A stretch of DNA of 64,000 bases from Sipunculus nudus (taxonomy: Eukaryota > Annelida > Sipuncula > Golfingiida > Sipunculidae), in assembly GCA_026874595.1 (NCBI GenBank), contig CM049312.1:23429956-23493955 (forward strand), written 5' to 3'. A model generated the notes under the pieces. It was not told the DNA's origin. It saw nothing but the letters and a program-made list of their open reading frames with translations, and ran no database searches. A program made the position numbers and the translations under genes. Of the stretch, positions 23,711-36,630 are shown one piece after another (positions within the stretch are counted from its first letter, which is position 1; each line of letters starts with the position of its first letter).

Positions 23711-23945
23711 ATAATGTAAAACGGAACCTCTCTAAAAGACCACCAGTCTAATTAGGCCACCTGTCCATTAGGACTACGTTGGAGCAAACCATTTTGAAAA
23801 TGGTGGTAACTACAGCAAAAACAATACCAGAATTTATTTCTCTGGGTCATAATATTGCTTGTATTAATTGACCCTCCATGTCAAGGTTGATGAACTTCTG
23901 GTATTTTTGCTATTTTAGTAGTATTTTGGCGGCCATTGTTTTATG
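23711..23945. repeat. Imperfect inverted repeat with a MITE-like end
   Basis: The left part contains 'ggaacctctctaaaagacca' and 'ggccacctgtccattaggac', resembling the end of 'cross-over to gaccacc' type MITEs such as that at 6402-7230. It is followed by an arm (about 23790-23835) that is imperfectly complementary to about 23893-23940 ('ttctggtatttttgctattt' and on). No matching second transposon end was found, so this is a degraded fold-back or a solo end. Confidence 0.45.
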
Positions 23946-24779
23946 TTAATTATGCTAAAATTACCAAAGGCTAAAAACGGGTCAACCGCTATATTTTTTC
24001 ACACATAACATTCTGTCTAACAAAGTCCGCAAGGAAAAAAACTTAAGACCATCAAACAAGGTTGATTCAAGAGGCGGCCGGACTATGTCCAACTCAGTGG
24101 ACACGTCTCCTTCACAAAATCGAAATGCCCAAATTAGAAAAGCCAGCGCAAAACTGAAAATCCCTAAACATAAGGGGGCGGGGGGGGGGGGGGGGTCTGA
24201 AATTTGTCGTTTTACTTTGCCAATTGAACTTTTTTTTCTAAACAGTACGTTTGTTTTTTGTTTTTTTTTCTTGATGATCTCATGACAGTAACTCAAAACG
24301 TCTTCATGAATTGTGATGGAACTGGATAGAGGCTTAAGCCAGCTGCAACCAAGGAACCCATTTTCATTTTTGCTCAGGTAATTTGAATCTTCATGGAAAA
24401 AATTTTATTTGCTTAAACGTTTCCTCATCAATATGAAATGGAGCTTACGAGACCCTTGTCCTTCACTGATAATTGTTTTTGATTATTTAAGAATTCATGA
24501 CCCAATCAACCTACATCAATAGACCAGGTAGTCTAGGGGCCTAACTAACGATATTTATACTTGGATATTTACCTCACAAAAAATACATAGCTTTAACGTA
24601 CTTTTTAGTTTGATTTGCTTTTTTATTTGACAACTACGCCTACCAAAACTCGTTTGTTTAAAGTTTGTATTCAAACATCCTGCAACCTTACTCTAGATAC
24701 AAAATGCAATGTATGTATCCCTTGCGATTCTTCCATTCCTCGAAAACTTTGCTATTAATCCCCTATAAACGATATTACA
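23946..24779. other. Intergenic DNA with poly-G run
   Basis: A pure G run of about 17 lies at 24179-24196. Complementary open frames on both strands at about 24000-24290 cross it and are not convincing. Confidence 0.4.
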
Positions 24780-25200
24780 AGAGGGGATAAAATAAGGCCT
24801 CCGTTCGTCTGTGTGTCCGTCTTACCGTCCGTCCATCTGTCCGTTCCAATACTGGCTTGTGGATGCATTTAAAGCCAAATCATTTTACTAAATCTTTTTC
24901 ATCTTTTATTTTATAGCTCACTCACCCACAGGGGATAAACCCTATCGAATTTGAGGTCAAGGGGTCTAAGGTCAAAACCACAGGTTCGGCTTCTTGAAAA
25001 AGCTTGTGGAAGCATTCTTTGCCAAAGATTTCATCCCAAACCTTCAATCTTTCACAAAGCTCACATACACATAGAGTAAGAAACCTTTCGATTTTGAAAT
25101 CACAGGGTCAAAGTTGAAGGTCACAGAACTACCCTCCTGATTTTCTCCCTGTGTAATACAGTCTAATTATACTGCCGTGCGAGGGGTTTCTCGTCTTTGC
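24780..25200 (+). repeat. Dispersed repeat, copy 1 (TCCGTTCGTC / GGTCAAAGGTCA type)
   Basis: Begins near 'gaggggataaaataaggcct', then 'ccgttcgtctgtgtgtccgt' and 'ccgtccatctgtccg', then 'tggcttgtggatgcattt'. Further on come 'gaggtcaaggggtctaaggtca' and 'aaatcacagggtcaaagttgaa' half-repeats. The same order of motifs occurs at 54815-55200, so this is an interspersed element. No coding frame. Its last bases include 'tgcgaggggtttctcg', matching the 'cccctcgcaactt' start of the other copy in inverted sense, which hints at terminal inverted repeats. Confidence 0.65.
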
Positions 25201-25254
25201 GGTGTCCTTGTTATTCCATGGCATGTCCGTGTTATATAACACAACATCTTTCCC

Positions 25255-25420
25255 ACCTAGGGGTAAGACCTAACCTAGTGGTTAAAGCGTCGGATTTCGG
25301 AGTTGAAGGTCTTCGGGTCGGTGCCTCAATGCCATAATTGTGAAATCTCACTAAAACCTCGGAGATTCACCCTGTCTTAATGACAGATTATCATTTCTGG
25401 ATTATCACTAAACCCGTGCA
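25255..25420 (+). mobile_element. tRNA-like SINE fragment
   Basis: A block resembling an RNA polymerase III split promoter. 'tagtggttaaagcg' at 25276-25289 fits an A box and 'gggtcggtgcc' at 25315-25325 fits the B-box pattern GGTTCGANNCC at 9 of 11 positions. The spacing is close to that of tRNA genes. It does not fold as a clean tRNA cloverleaf by eye, so a SINE head is the better call. Confidence 0.6.
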
Positions 25421-25429
25421 TATTAAATC

Positions 25430-28400
25430 TGAGATCCAGAAGGCTTAATAATAACATATCATTTTAATCCTTTGGTTACTTACATCCTCATTCAATGATG
25501 GGTGCCACTATCAGACCAGGGACCATGTCCTTGCAAAAACGTTCTTCTTTTGTGGGAAACTTGACCTCGCTTTTGACGAGGCAACTTTTCAGACAATATG
25601 AAATATATTATTGAATGTCCTCTCATGAAATATTATCCGTTCCTGTGACTACTTTCTGGTCTCACAGGAAGCTCTCCTGTCTTTCTGTCTTCAATTCTTG
25701 AAATATTAATAACAATTAATTAATAATAACATTATCAATGTTATTCATATTTTTCCACTTGGGTATAGTAAAAGCCAAACTATAAACCCTGAACAGTCCC
25801 TGTTAAAATAATTGTATTTATCGCGGTATCTTGTAGCAGGAAATATTGTGTCATTTGATTATTTAAATAATGTTATACCCATAGGTTATGTGGAGTGTAA
25901 ATATATTATCCTCTATAACAAAATATTGTTCCAGATACACAGCGATCATGAAAACATAATAAGTTGTTGTTTATGTAGCATCGGTAAGTGGCAACGTGCT
26001 ATATAAAGTTGATGGACAGCTTCATCTCTGGGTGCATTAGTGGAGGTATAATAGTCGGGCAGTAAAAAAAAGCGCAGATTGCAGTCCCAAGAAAAAAATC
26101 AATGGTTTTGAAATATGAGTTTGATCCGAGCTTGTCATTAGGAGTTTGATCCGAGCTTGTCATTAGATGATTGGTATCCTATTTAACGCAGATAAAAATG
26201 TTTGTCTCGTCCACAAGACTTTCGCGTGAATGACTTATTATTACCTGAACACAGCTCATTAATCCGTACACATATCTTAATTATATCGTGCGCACTGATA
26301 CACTCGTGCGTATGAATGATTAATCCGTGCACATAACTTACTTTCTTGTTGTGCATTCGTAAGACTGTCTGTTAAACTCCACTTCTGGCGAACTCATTAT
26401 AGTTAGTGATCAAGGCATATTATTATCATTTTTTACATTATATATTATCGATTATAATATTATTTATGAAATAAATTATTCTGAAAAGGTTTTTTTCCGG
26501 GAGTGAAGTAGAGTATGCACTGATGGTTACACTGTAGTACAATTAACAAAAACAAATTATTAACCAGCTTACTTTAAATTGAATAGGTGTTTTGTAATAT
26601 GCTTCGCCAAACAGGTGCTTTTAGGTAACGTGTAGCCAACCGACTTGTATCTGAGTCCAAGCAAGAAATATAATTGAGCTTTCTTTTTAAAGTAAATCTA
26701 TTTTTTTTTCCAAACCAGCCTCAACTTAATGACAGAAAGTCGCCGGATGCTATTGCTGAGTTTTCATCAACTTCCTTCGCAGGTTCTTGGCACTGATCAG
26801 ATGGATCCAGCCTGGTAACACATTATTTACTTTCATGAAGTGGTGTCCCGGCTATAACGAAGACCATCAATAATCCTCTCAGTCTATCAGTTGTCTGGGA
26901 GGCGTGCGTCATTTAATCACCAACTACGCCGCTCCACGCGCGTATTCTTTTGATTATATATTGCTAAAACTTAATAAAAATTACAATCGTGACCAAATCG
27001 GCGTTTCGATAAAATGAAAGCAACGAAGAAAATACCAGTTCGACGAATTTTCTAGAAAACGGCATTTTTATAACATTTCATTGTAAATTCGTCGATATTG
27101 AAAAAAGGCAAACATTCGGCCAATACCCGGAGGCGATTCTAACATTTTTCTCCGGGGATGCTGCCTTAAAAGAATAACAAGTAACAAGTGATTAATTTGC
27201 TTGCTGTTTAATACCTATTATGTCGTGTGTAATTCATAATATTTTTTACAACTAAATGGCTATTTTACAGGTCATGATATTACATACATGCATTTAACAT
27301 GAAACTCTTTACTTCGCGTATTTACATTCACCTGTGAATTCCACTGAATATTCCCATGTAACGGGTTTCCACCTACGAGATCAAGGTTTTCCTGTTTTTA
27401 TTAACATTGCCTTCTGGAGGACTGGACAGCTAATTAACAATCTAATTTACCCGTCAGACTGTACCCTCGGTTATAAAGTTACCTTCAAGACCTGTCAGAC
27501 AAAGATCAAAGTCCCACGCCCTTTATTTTAACACAGACATTGGCGTCGTTTGCACAATGACTGTAATATTTTTACATAAATATATTGTACAAATTCAACA
27601 AAGCTGATATCAAGACATTTACATGCAGAAGAGATACAAAGATTGAATGGATAAAAATTAAATGGTATAGGCGCCATTAACTTAGCCGTATAAGAAAAAG
27701 AAAAAGTACCAATAATTCATCTTTTCGGTACTCTGATATTCCTTAAACAGGACATAAAAACTGTCAGAGATGCTGCAACATGGGACAAGAAATTTATTAT
27801 TTCTAATATAGTTAGATATAGTTAGGCAATTGACAGTCTTTTGATTTTTACTTCAGTTCTGAAGACCCACATACTTGGTTAAGTTAATACTTAATCATTT
27901 TAACGGTAAGTACCATAAAACCTAAAATTTCAAATAATTATTTAAAAGTAATGAAAGAAATTCACGTTTCTGTTTTACCTATATATATTTTAAAAGTTAC
28001 AGAAGGGCACCAAAACATTAATGCTAGCTCATAGAATTGTCATTCTACATATAATTAGTGGGGATGGCACTCTTCTTATATCGGAAGTTTAACCTCAATC
28101 TTATCGTGTAGGAGCAGGTATATGGCCCAGTCTTTGGTCATCATTCAGAGGTCTTCTAAAAACAAATTTACTGAATTCCGAAAGGAGAAAAAAACGCTTA
28201 TAAGAACGTTAGGTAATTGGCTGTAACTGCTATCCTGGCTGAGTATTTTATACCCCTTGATGGTTTCTTCTTTGGAGATATTTATTCTGGTCTAATTAGT
28301 GACACACAGGAAAGTAAGACATGTTGATATTTATGTTGGTTTAATAGGGCAACACGGAGGTAGTAAATGGTACGGTTACCACGTGCAGCTGGCCCTGTCA

Positions 28401-29504
28401 TGGAGGTTCTAATCACGGTGAACAATATAGCTGAGGTACTTAGTGTAAAATGTACAACCATCGGCTGTGTTAAATTATTCATACATTTCGTCCTACAGTA
28501 TATATTACAGTAATCAGAAAGGCCAGTGTGACAATTAGATCAGATAGATTAGACCAAAGTCATAATAAACTCAGGATGTTCTTTTAAGGTTTAGAAGAAG
28601 TTCGGTCATGTGAAAATAATGACTTAACATAGGCAAAGAATCACAGCACCATTTAAGGAACTCATCAGACAAAGCTATCTGTAGGCATGCCTACAGGTAA
28701 GCCTATTAACATAACACATAACAGTCAAACATATATCAACAGAATATATAAAGAAAAAAAAACCTCACAATTTATTATTTCCATAGGTATAAATTTGTCT
28801 ATATTTATCCTGAGATCAATTTATCTGTAAAATATCTTCTGAGTTAATAAAAGAATTGAAAAATCGGAAAGGCTAAAAGATAAAAAAAGTCCTTTGACAG
28901 AAACAGTCCTAAAAATTAATGTAAATATGTCTGTCCAGAAAAAAAGTCTACATTAACCCCCCCCCCCCCAAAGGACTAGAAATCTGTAACCTAAGGAATG
29001 CAACCCTCCGCATGGGAATATTCCCAAAAACGGAATTTACTCTCCCTTAATCTGTCCAAAACCCCAGGATCATCCGTGCCAACTGACTGTTCATTTGTAA
29101 TTATTCGTTGATGACGTTACCGAAACGGGATAATGTACCGAATACCCACCGAAATCTAATCGATTCTTCGCTGACTCATTCCCGAAATCATGAAAATTCC
29201 GTTCATGATTGCAGGAGGTATTGTGTGAGCAAAAATACACACAAACACACTCATGAACGGGGTTTTACGCAAACCCTCCTGGCGGAGGCAAAATGTGATC
29301 AACATTATATAACATATATTGTCTGATAAAGTACAAGCGTTTAGCAACCATACAATATCTGACCAAAACCGCGTTCAACATACGTCATCTCTGAACAAAA
29401 GAAAACTTCCAAGAAATTATATCAAGTAATCCTAACTTAACGGTCACGTAAATCCATTACCACTGATAAAAATTGGTGCACCCGGTCGGAAGTTTATCTA
29501 TCCG
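25430..29504. other. Intergenic AT-rich DNA
   Basis: No exon supported. It contains a perfect 25-bp duplication (26117-26166), a 16-bp perfect palindrome 'tgtaggcatgcctaca' (28680-28695), and a poly-C run near 28959. Open frames at 25812-26006, 27334-27531, 28282-28482 and 29108-29326 have no recognisable domain. Confidence 0.4.
26117..26166. repeat. Perfect 25-bp tandem duplication
   Basis: The unit 'gagtttgatccgagcttgtc' plus 'attag' occurs twice head to tail with no mismatch. Confidence 0.9.
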
Positions 29505-29830
29505 CTGTTCTCCGCACATTGAATACCTGGTAGTTGTTTATTTGGGGGTCTCCGCACTGTAAATACATTTCGGTACAGTTTGGGATATTGTTAGTATCCG
29601 CAAAATGAATACTGTTTCGGCAGTTTGAAATATTGCTGGTCTCCGCAAAATGTTTTTTTTTTTGGTATTTTAAGGGTTTTAATATTAAAATACTGTATCA
29701 AAAAGTAAAGCGGAATGTTGATGGACTCCACACAAAATTACTTTCCGGTAGTTTGAAATGTTAAAAGCTTCCGCACAATAAATACTGCCTCGGTAGTCTA
29801 GGTTTTATGCAAAATAAATACATTTTCGGA
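29505..29830. repeat. Degenerate tandem repeat, about 45-bp unit
   Basis: The unit is roughly 'tccgcaaaatgaatactgtt' followed by 'tcggtagtttgaaatattg'. Recognisable starts lie near 29511, 29551, 29597, 29642, 29729 and 29771, with indels and a poly-T insertion near 29650. It is old and diverged and has no coding content. Confidence 0.65.
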
Positions 29831-32800
29831 CGTGTATACGCTATGACTGCTTTTATGGGGAGAAACAGAATAAGCAGTACTTATAAACACAAGAAGTGAC
29901 TGAAACCTACTGCATATCTACAGGTCTCAAAACAATTTTTGTAATAATATGGCTATTCAATTTTCTTTAAAAAGAATAATATGCACACCAACGGTATTTC
30001 ACTGACCAATTCACAAGGATACGCTAGGGTCATTTTTTAGGCAGGTTTTCCCTTGTAACATAGTATGTCTCTAGGAATGTACCGTGTGTTTTAGTATATA
30101 GACATCCACAGTTCCACCCTCATGAAATCGTTTCCTCTATCGGTTGTCTACTGTCAAAACTTTTTATTTTGTGAAAAATAATAAAGTGTTGCATCTTACA
30201 GAATACGTGCCTTCCGTGGAGATGATAAATGCGTTTGTAATGCAATTGGTAAGGTGCATTGGTGAATAATAATAATGTTGGGTATATTTTGGCTGATGGT
30301 TTATGGAGTAAAATGTTAGGTGACTTGAAATGTTGTTGTCTTAAGGGAGAGCGTGGGAACTTGCTAGAGGCAACGATTGACTCTGATTGATTCAACCCAG
30401 GCGTAAAATACCCGAGCCAAGGGGAATGGTGGCCCTGCCGACACGGCGTCTGTCTGACCGACCTGAACAATTCAGCCTCCTCCGGTGGCGGAATTAGCAG
30501 AGCATGGCTACACAAATTCTGTTCGATTTCCTTTGAAACCGATTGTTTTCTCAATTGAATCACGTATAAGTTAGCCAGTTATCTGAGCTAGACGGCCATT
30601 TATAATCAGATCTTAGTGAATTCTGCCAGACGAGTAATGCAAGTCTTGTTGTGAAACGGAGTGCTTTGGTTCCACCCGTTCATCATGGGTTTACTTATGT
30701 AACATCAAGGTGATTCTTTGCAGCGTTTCATCCGCTGTCCCTCACGTTCGTAGCCTCCATTCGATTTTACATGTAATATTGAGGACAAACCTTTCCAGGG
30801 ACTAAATATAAGCTGATAAAATTGTGGTATAAGGTAATTTTGAAGATATAAAAGATATGTCCTATTTACATCTGTTATACACTGAACGAGATCCAGCTCG
30901 GGATCGATTTTTCTTAAATTTTCCTCATTTAACTGAGAAACAGAATATAATGAATCGTAGATCATTATAAAAAATGATTAATAAGTACACCTTTCCTCTT
31001 AGTTTGAGTCAAACATAATTAGGTATAAAAATGTACATTTTTTGGGAAGGGGATATACTGCAATCCCCTAGCCCCCACCGAACTCCCCTCAACGGCCCCT
31101 CCCCCAGGTGATTATAAGGTACCTTCAGTGCAGCTAGGAAGAAAGGTTATTCCAGATCCTTAAACTTAAAATGTTATTTATGATACCATTATAAGACATC
31201 TTAATGTCTATAATTACGACAAGTATTCAAAGGCAGATAAGACTGCATATGTATACATACCTACTCAAGCAAGCAAGCCTGGCTGTAAAGGATTTGTTTA
31301 AAATCAGCTGATCGGTAGCAGATTATTACGGTCAAAGCACCGAAACCGAGAACACTTTTCTTTCAATTAAAAATTCACCAGATTATCTGAAATTGTCACC
31401 ACATCTCCGAACAAAGTCGTGACCGAGACATTTTAAAATCCCCTTATCTAATTAGCTTTTAAATTGAGTGTACGGTTCATGTACCGATACAGAAGCAAAA
31501 TCTGAAGCACCGGTTACAGAGCACCGGGAACAGTAAAATGTATTACGTTTCTTTTTCTCAGTTTTCAGTTTAAACAATCTTGTCATCTTAAAGTCGCATG
31601 TAATGAAATAATAAACGAGTGTGTTTTATCCAATTTAAAACCAATTTGCCCTTGGCCTCCCGCGAACAGGTGACGCTAAACAGATTGTCAGGAAAAAGCA
31701 ACAGAAAATAAACGTTTATTGGATTAGACCTGGAGGTCCCATTTTCCCGGGCGAACGTCCCTGTGGATTCACGCAGACATATTTAGTTGCCTTCTCTCAT
31801 TGCCTGCAATGACCGATCTAGTTGTTTTCTTCACATTTAAATTTGCAAGAATCAGTATAATGACGAACCATAAACATTACAGTTTACCAGTGTAACTATC
31901 CTACACGACAAAAACAGTCAAAGTACCTGATTTCTTCTGACTCGCTTAATAACAGAGCTATAAAAAAAGACTCATGTACTTTCCACTGCCCATGCATGCA
32001 CTGTAATACCTGAACCGTACTTCTAAAGTTCACAGAAATGTGTACATTAACTTAGTTGAGAAGACCCGTATAATGTATTTGCAGATAAAAGTGCAACTGA
32101 ACAGCTAAAGAGATTTTTTTTTCGAAAGCCTAGTCATTCTTATACACAGCATCAATCTACGTTTTGCCCGTCATATCACCCAAATATTAAACAACGTTGT
32201 ATCTACTCAGCGCTCAAATCGGTTCCTCTATGTAAATTATCAATCATCTTACTTAATTAAGTACCGCCCACGTTGCTGGAACGTCACAATAAAGGCCGTA
32301 ACCTGAGAACAGGGCAGCAGTAGAGAGGATTTTTCGTATCAGGAGTTATCAATACATCACTCTACTACTAAAAGCTCTTCTTTTGATAACTTCACCAGGG
32401 TTATCTGGTGTCAGCGGTGAGTCGTCCATCATACCGAAACATAGGACGAGACATCGCTTACCGTTTACAACTCCATGGAACCGCGAGCGGAAATCTTGAG
32501 TAAAGTGGGTATCAATACTCCGCCTTTCAATTAAATGTGACAGCAACTGACAAATTGAGCTGTTGTCCAGGATATTTTTATTGCGGACACTTAACTGTTG
32601 GATGACTTAATACAAATAAAAAGGCGTTGAAATACCTGCGCCTTTCACAGAACAACGGTTCCTTGATAAGTTTAAGGAAACCCGTAAAGTTTACACAAGC
32701 AATATTTTTAAACTTGAGATATATATTGAGATATAATTATTTATTTAGATATTAAATTTGAAATTAAGATGAATGATTAAAAATGTCTTCACTTAAAATA

Positions 32801-35760
32801 TCATTTTTATGTGGTTTTCTGAAATACCCATTATATTCTTTCATTACCATTTGCAAACCACATTTACATTTATTGATAGGCCTCATCCATGTTTCCTCAT
32901 AAAGAAAACTGTCATCGAAATACTTTATTGTTTGCATTGTATTGTTTCCTCTCTTTGTCATAATGTCATGCAAGTACTTAAATGCATGACTTTATGCTAT
33001 ACCTGTAGAAACAAAGTGAAAGACACCATATGGTGTTAGGGTAAACTTACTCATTTAAGACAAGCAGCTTTTTTGGTTCTTTCCGGTAAAAACAGTAAAC
33101 TCCCAAAAGTGGTTGGCAACCCTTATGGTAGTAGCAAAAACAGGAAGTTCTGCTGGTCCAGCCAGAATTCAGTTTGTTCCATTTTATGATAGTTGCTGTT
33201 AGGTTTTCCATCGCCTTCATCACTGTTCATGTCGCACCGTACGAGTCTATGAATTTAGCTAGAATAGAAAGAGTCGTGGGACGGGACATGTCCAATATGG
33301 CAGATTATCGGTTAAGAGCGATTTATATTTTTAACTCTCAAGGGGATGATTATTTCCTAAATATTCTTAATACAGATAATTAAATTATTAACCTGCTGTG
33401 AAGGTCAGTGATTGCTTTACAGTTGGTAGAAATGTTTTACTATCAATACTGATTTTATAGTAGCACTTGGTTTTATTCACTGTAAAAATGAAACACGGTT
33501 AAGAGATCAAATACGTTTCAGACGTTAATCAAGCTCTCCCCCATGAACCATGCTTAACGATTGGGAAGAAAATTTTAGTTTGCCGCCATATCCCACGTCT
33601 GTCCCCATGAAATATAGTATGGCCTATAACCAATCAAAATCTCATTAAATGGATGTAGCTTTATTTATTTTATGTGAAATTTAAGACCATTAAGCCTATT
33701 TCAGGCCCAAGTGCCTAGTACAGCTCTCACTCTGGACGATTTCCCTTTCAGTCAAACCATGTAAGCGTAACGGACTGCGCGTTATCACTATGGCAACACC
33801 ATGCGCCGTACATTTATTGCTGCAACAAGAGCGAAGTAATATACTTGAAATGGCAGGGGGTTATGCCCATGATTGTATAACGGCTCTCCGCCCGAAATGC
33901 CGGAAACATTATACGCAGAAAAAGTGCTTCCTAAATGGCCAAGACGTCTGAGGCAGTTGGTTCGTTAGTTAACGGCTGGAAACGTGGCTCGTTAAAGTGC
34001 AATCTAGTAGTCTGTTCTGTGAAAGACCAAACAAGTATAAAGGTCCAAGATTTCCAAATCAAGGCGTATATGTGTTATTAGAGATGAGCTAAAGGAAGGG
34101 CGTCTAGCGGGAGACTATTCATTAAGAAAGGCCGGGGCAAAAGACGGATCTGTACAGACGGGACCTTATTTATTGAGGATAAAGCATGTTCCCCTCAGAG
34201 GGAATCAGACAGGATTTAAGCAGGCATGAAAGGGAAGCAGGGCGGCAATGTGGACCTGGCATGGTACAATAATCATGTAATCTTACCAACTAACTTGATC
34301 AGTCAGAGGCAGGAAACGCTCATCAGCGAAATCCTAACATAAAAGAATCCTGAAGGTTCGGAAAAAATTACTGAAGAATACTGAAAGGGCATTATGGGAA
34401 CTCGTTATGGGCTGGATCGATAATTGACTGATGTTAGGAAGTTTTCAAAATGGCGAGCATGTGAACAATTTCACCAGGTTGTTTTCATTATAAATGAAAA
34501 TTAGATTAGGTTTGGAAAAGGGAAGTTGATATTTTCAGATATGTTAAATAAAATAATTTCTTGTCTAACAGGCCGTACGACTTCCAAATGTTGTAATATC
34601 ATTTTTAATAATGAATAAGGCAAAGACTTGCCTTACAAATTAATGGCCACACAAGATACAGATTAATATCTTAAAACTAATAACTTTCTCCTCAGAACCA
34701 AAACCTTTTAGATATAACAAATCAACCCGAAACGTTTCTGTGCGTTTTCATCATTTACACAGTAACATGAAACAAACCAAAGACTCAATTGTAAGGTTCC
34801 AGTATCGATAAAAGATTAAAACATTACACAAATTCCATGCAATCTTAGATAAGTACTTTAACCAAATCCCATTAGTATTCGCATACCTTCAAACTTTGTT
34901 AACCACACTTTTTCACAAAATGTTCGTCATCCATTGGGAAAGCAAGAGTAATTATTATCAGATCACTCTTCTGACAGGAGGTTTACCATAAATAGCAAAT
35001 ACCAGTCTGGGCCATCGACTTTTCAATTTGCATGTCAGACGTCAAGAGAGAATAACCCGTTTTTTTATACATAGTTATTGCCTTGTCGATGACTGGTTGC
35101 TGTTGTGGTTAAAAAAAGTTCTTCTGAACCTTTCGTTAAGGCTGACGAAAATTAAAAACAGAGGTGTGTCGAAGACACTGACTTGAGTAATTTGTGCAGC
35201 ACCCGCATTTGAATTACAAATCAGCACTTTCATCAAATTACCAGACAATGTTCACCTAACCAGTAATGAAGGGAAAACGACCTCCCTGAGGGCTTTGAAT
35301 AAACAGGTCTATTAATGCTGTAATGCAGTGGCTGTGGAGGGAGGATGAAGAGCTCCAAAGGTCTATTTTAGTCAAGGTTGATATTGTGTCAGGTTTATCT
35401 TTGTCATCACGGAAAGCCTTGTCTTTAACAAGGTAACGCCACGGGAAATTCGCGTTCATATCTAATGATGCGCAGTTATTCAGTCCTAAGACCTTATTTT
35501 TGTCACGTTCACGCTGGTCTGCCCAAATGAATGAAGAACAAGGTCTTTATGTTAGGATTACCCGTCAGCCTTGAGCAATCTCCCACGAGGCTGCTTGGGC
35601 ACGATCGACATTATTATCTCCCGTTCATCTAGTGGACGAGTGCGAAAAATGAACCAAAAAAAGTAATACAGCCTTCAATCGTTTAGTCTCACCTTTAATT
35701 AAAACGTTCGAGGAAGAGACAGGAGAAAAACTAGAATGGCTTTGTTTTTGCAGTGTAAAA
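29831..35760. other. Intergenic DNA without recognisable genes
   Basis: I see no exon with both splice borders and a known domain. The longest open frame (30120-30563, minus, 147 codons) has no recognised motif. Several parts (about 30350-30560 and 33730-34300) are richer in GC than the average and could hold unseen regulatory DNA or relics, but nothing specific can be named. Confidence 0.35.
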
Positions 35761-35767
35761 ACAGATA

Positions 35768-36630
35768 TATGCCCCCCCCCACCCCCACCCCTAAGAGGCC
35801 ATCCTAAAACATTAGGTTTAAATTATGCACTATCTCAAAAAATTGATTTCAGCAGATTTGACTTTGAAATTCAAGGTCAAGGTGACCACTTTTCAAACTC
35901 CAATGAGATTGTGGCAGAAAGAACTTGTGTGTCAAATATGAAGAAAACAACTTCAGTTCTTCCAAAGTTAACGGGATTTCAATAATCCTAGAATTGCATA
36001 AATATAACCTTAAAGGTCAAGATCAAGGTCATTGGATTTGGACCTCTTTTGAGATTTTGGTAGGAACAATGAGTGTTTAACATTTTGGAGGAAAATTTGT
36101 AGCCCCTCAAAAATTACTTCGCCACAAGACAATAACTATAATTTGACCTTGAATATCCCGGACAAGGTCATCGGGTTTCGAACTCTTCCAAGATTTTGGT
36201 AGGAACAATGAGTTTTTAAAATTTTGGAGAAAATCAGTTATCGCGTGCACAAGACAAAAAACTATAATTAGGCCGATTTGACCTTGAAAATCCTGGTCGA
36301 GGTCATCGGGTTTTGGACTCGTCCGAGAACTTGGTAGGAACAATTGATGAACCAAATTTGATGACAAAATGATAAATACTTCAAAAGTTATGAGTTTCAC
36401 AATAATTTTACATTTCGGCAGTTTTACCTTGCAGATTAAGGTCTAGGTCATCGGGTTTCGAACCCGTCACAGATTTTGGGAACAGCAGTGAGTGTTTAAA
36501 ATTTTGGAGGAAAATATACAGCCCTTCATAGGTTATCGCATTCACAAGATATCCTACAGACAACGACGACAGACTACGACAGACAATGGCACTGAAAACA
36601 ACATGTATTCCCTGGAGGGGGGGACATAAT
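35768..36630 (-). repeat. Dispersed element with about five internal units of 120-150 bp (AAGGTCA motifs)
   Basis: Internal units carry 'ttgaccttgaa', 'ggtcatcgggttt-gaac' and 'agattttggtaggaacaatg' in fixed order, with starts near 35860, 36005, 36150, 36285 and 36425. The block is bounded by 'tatgccccccccc' on the left and 'ggggggacata' on the right, which are inverted with respect to each other and may be the element's ends. Just inside the right end is a 'gacaacgacgacagactacg' patch. The AAGGTCA half-sites are also nuclear-receptor-like half-sites, but their position inside a repeat makes transposon origin the simpler reading. Confidence 0.65.

Noticed and set aside
30120-30563. 147-codon minus-strand frame
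   Set aside because: No recognised domain, no flanking splice partners, and composition close to background. Kept only as a possibility.
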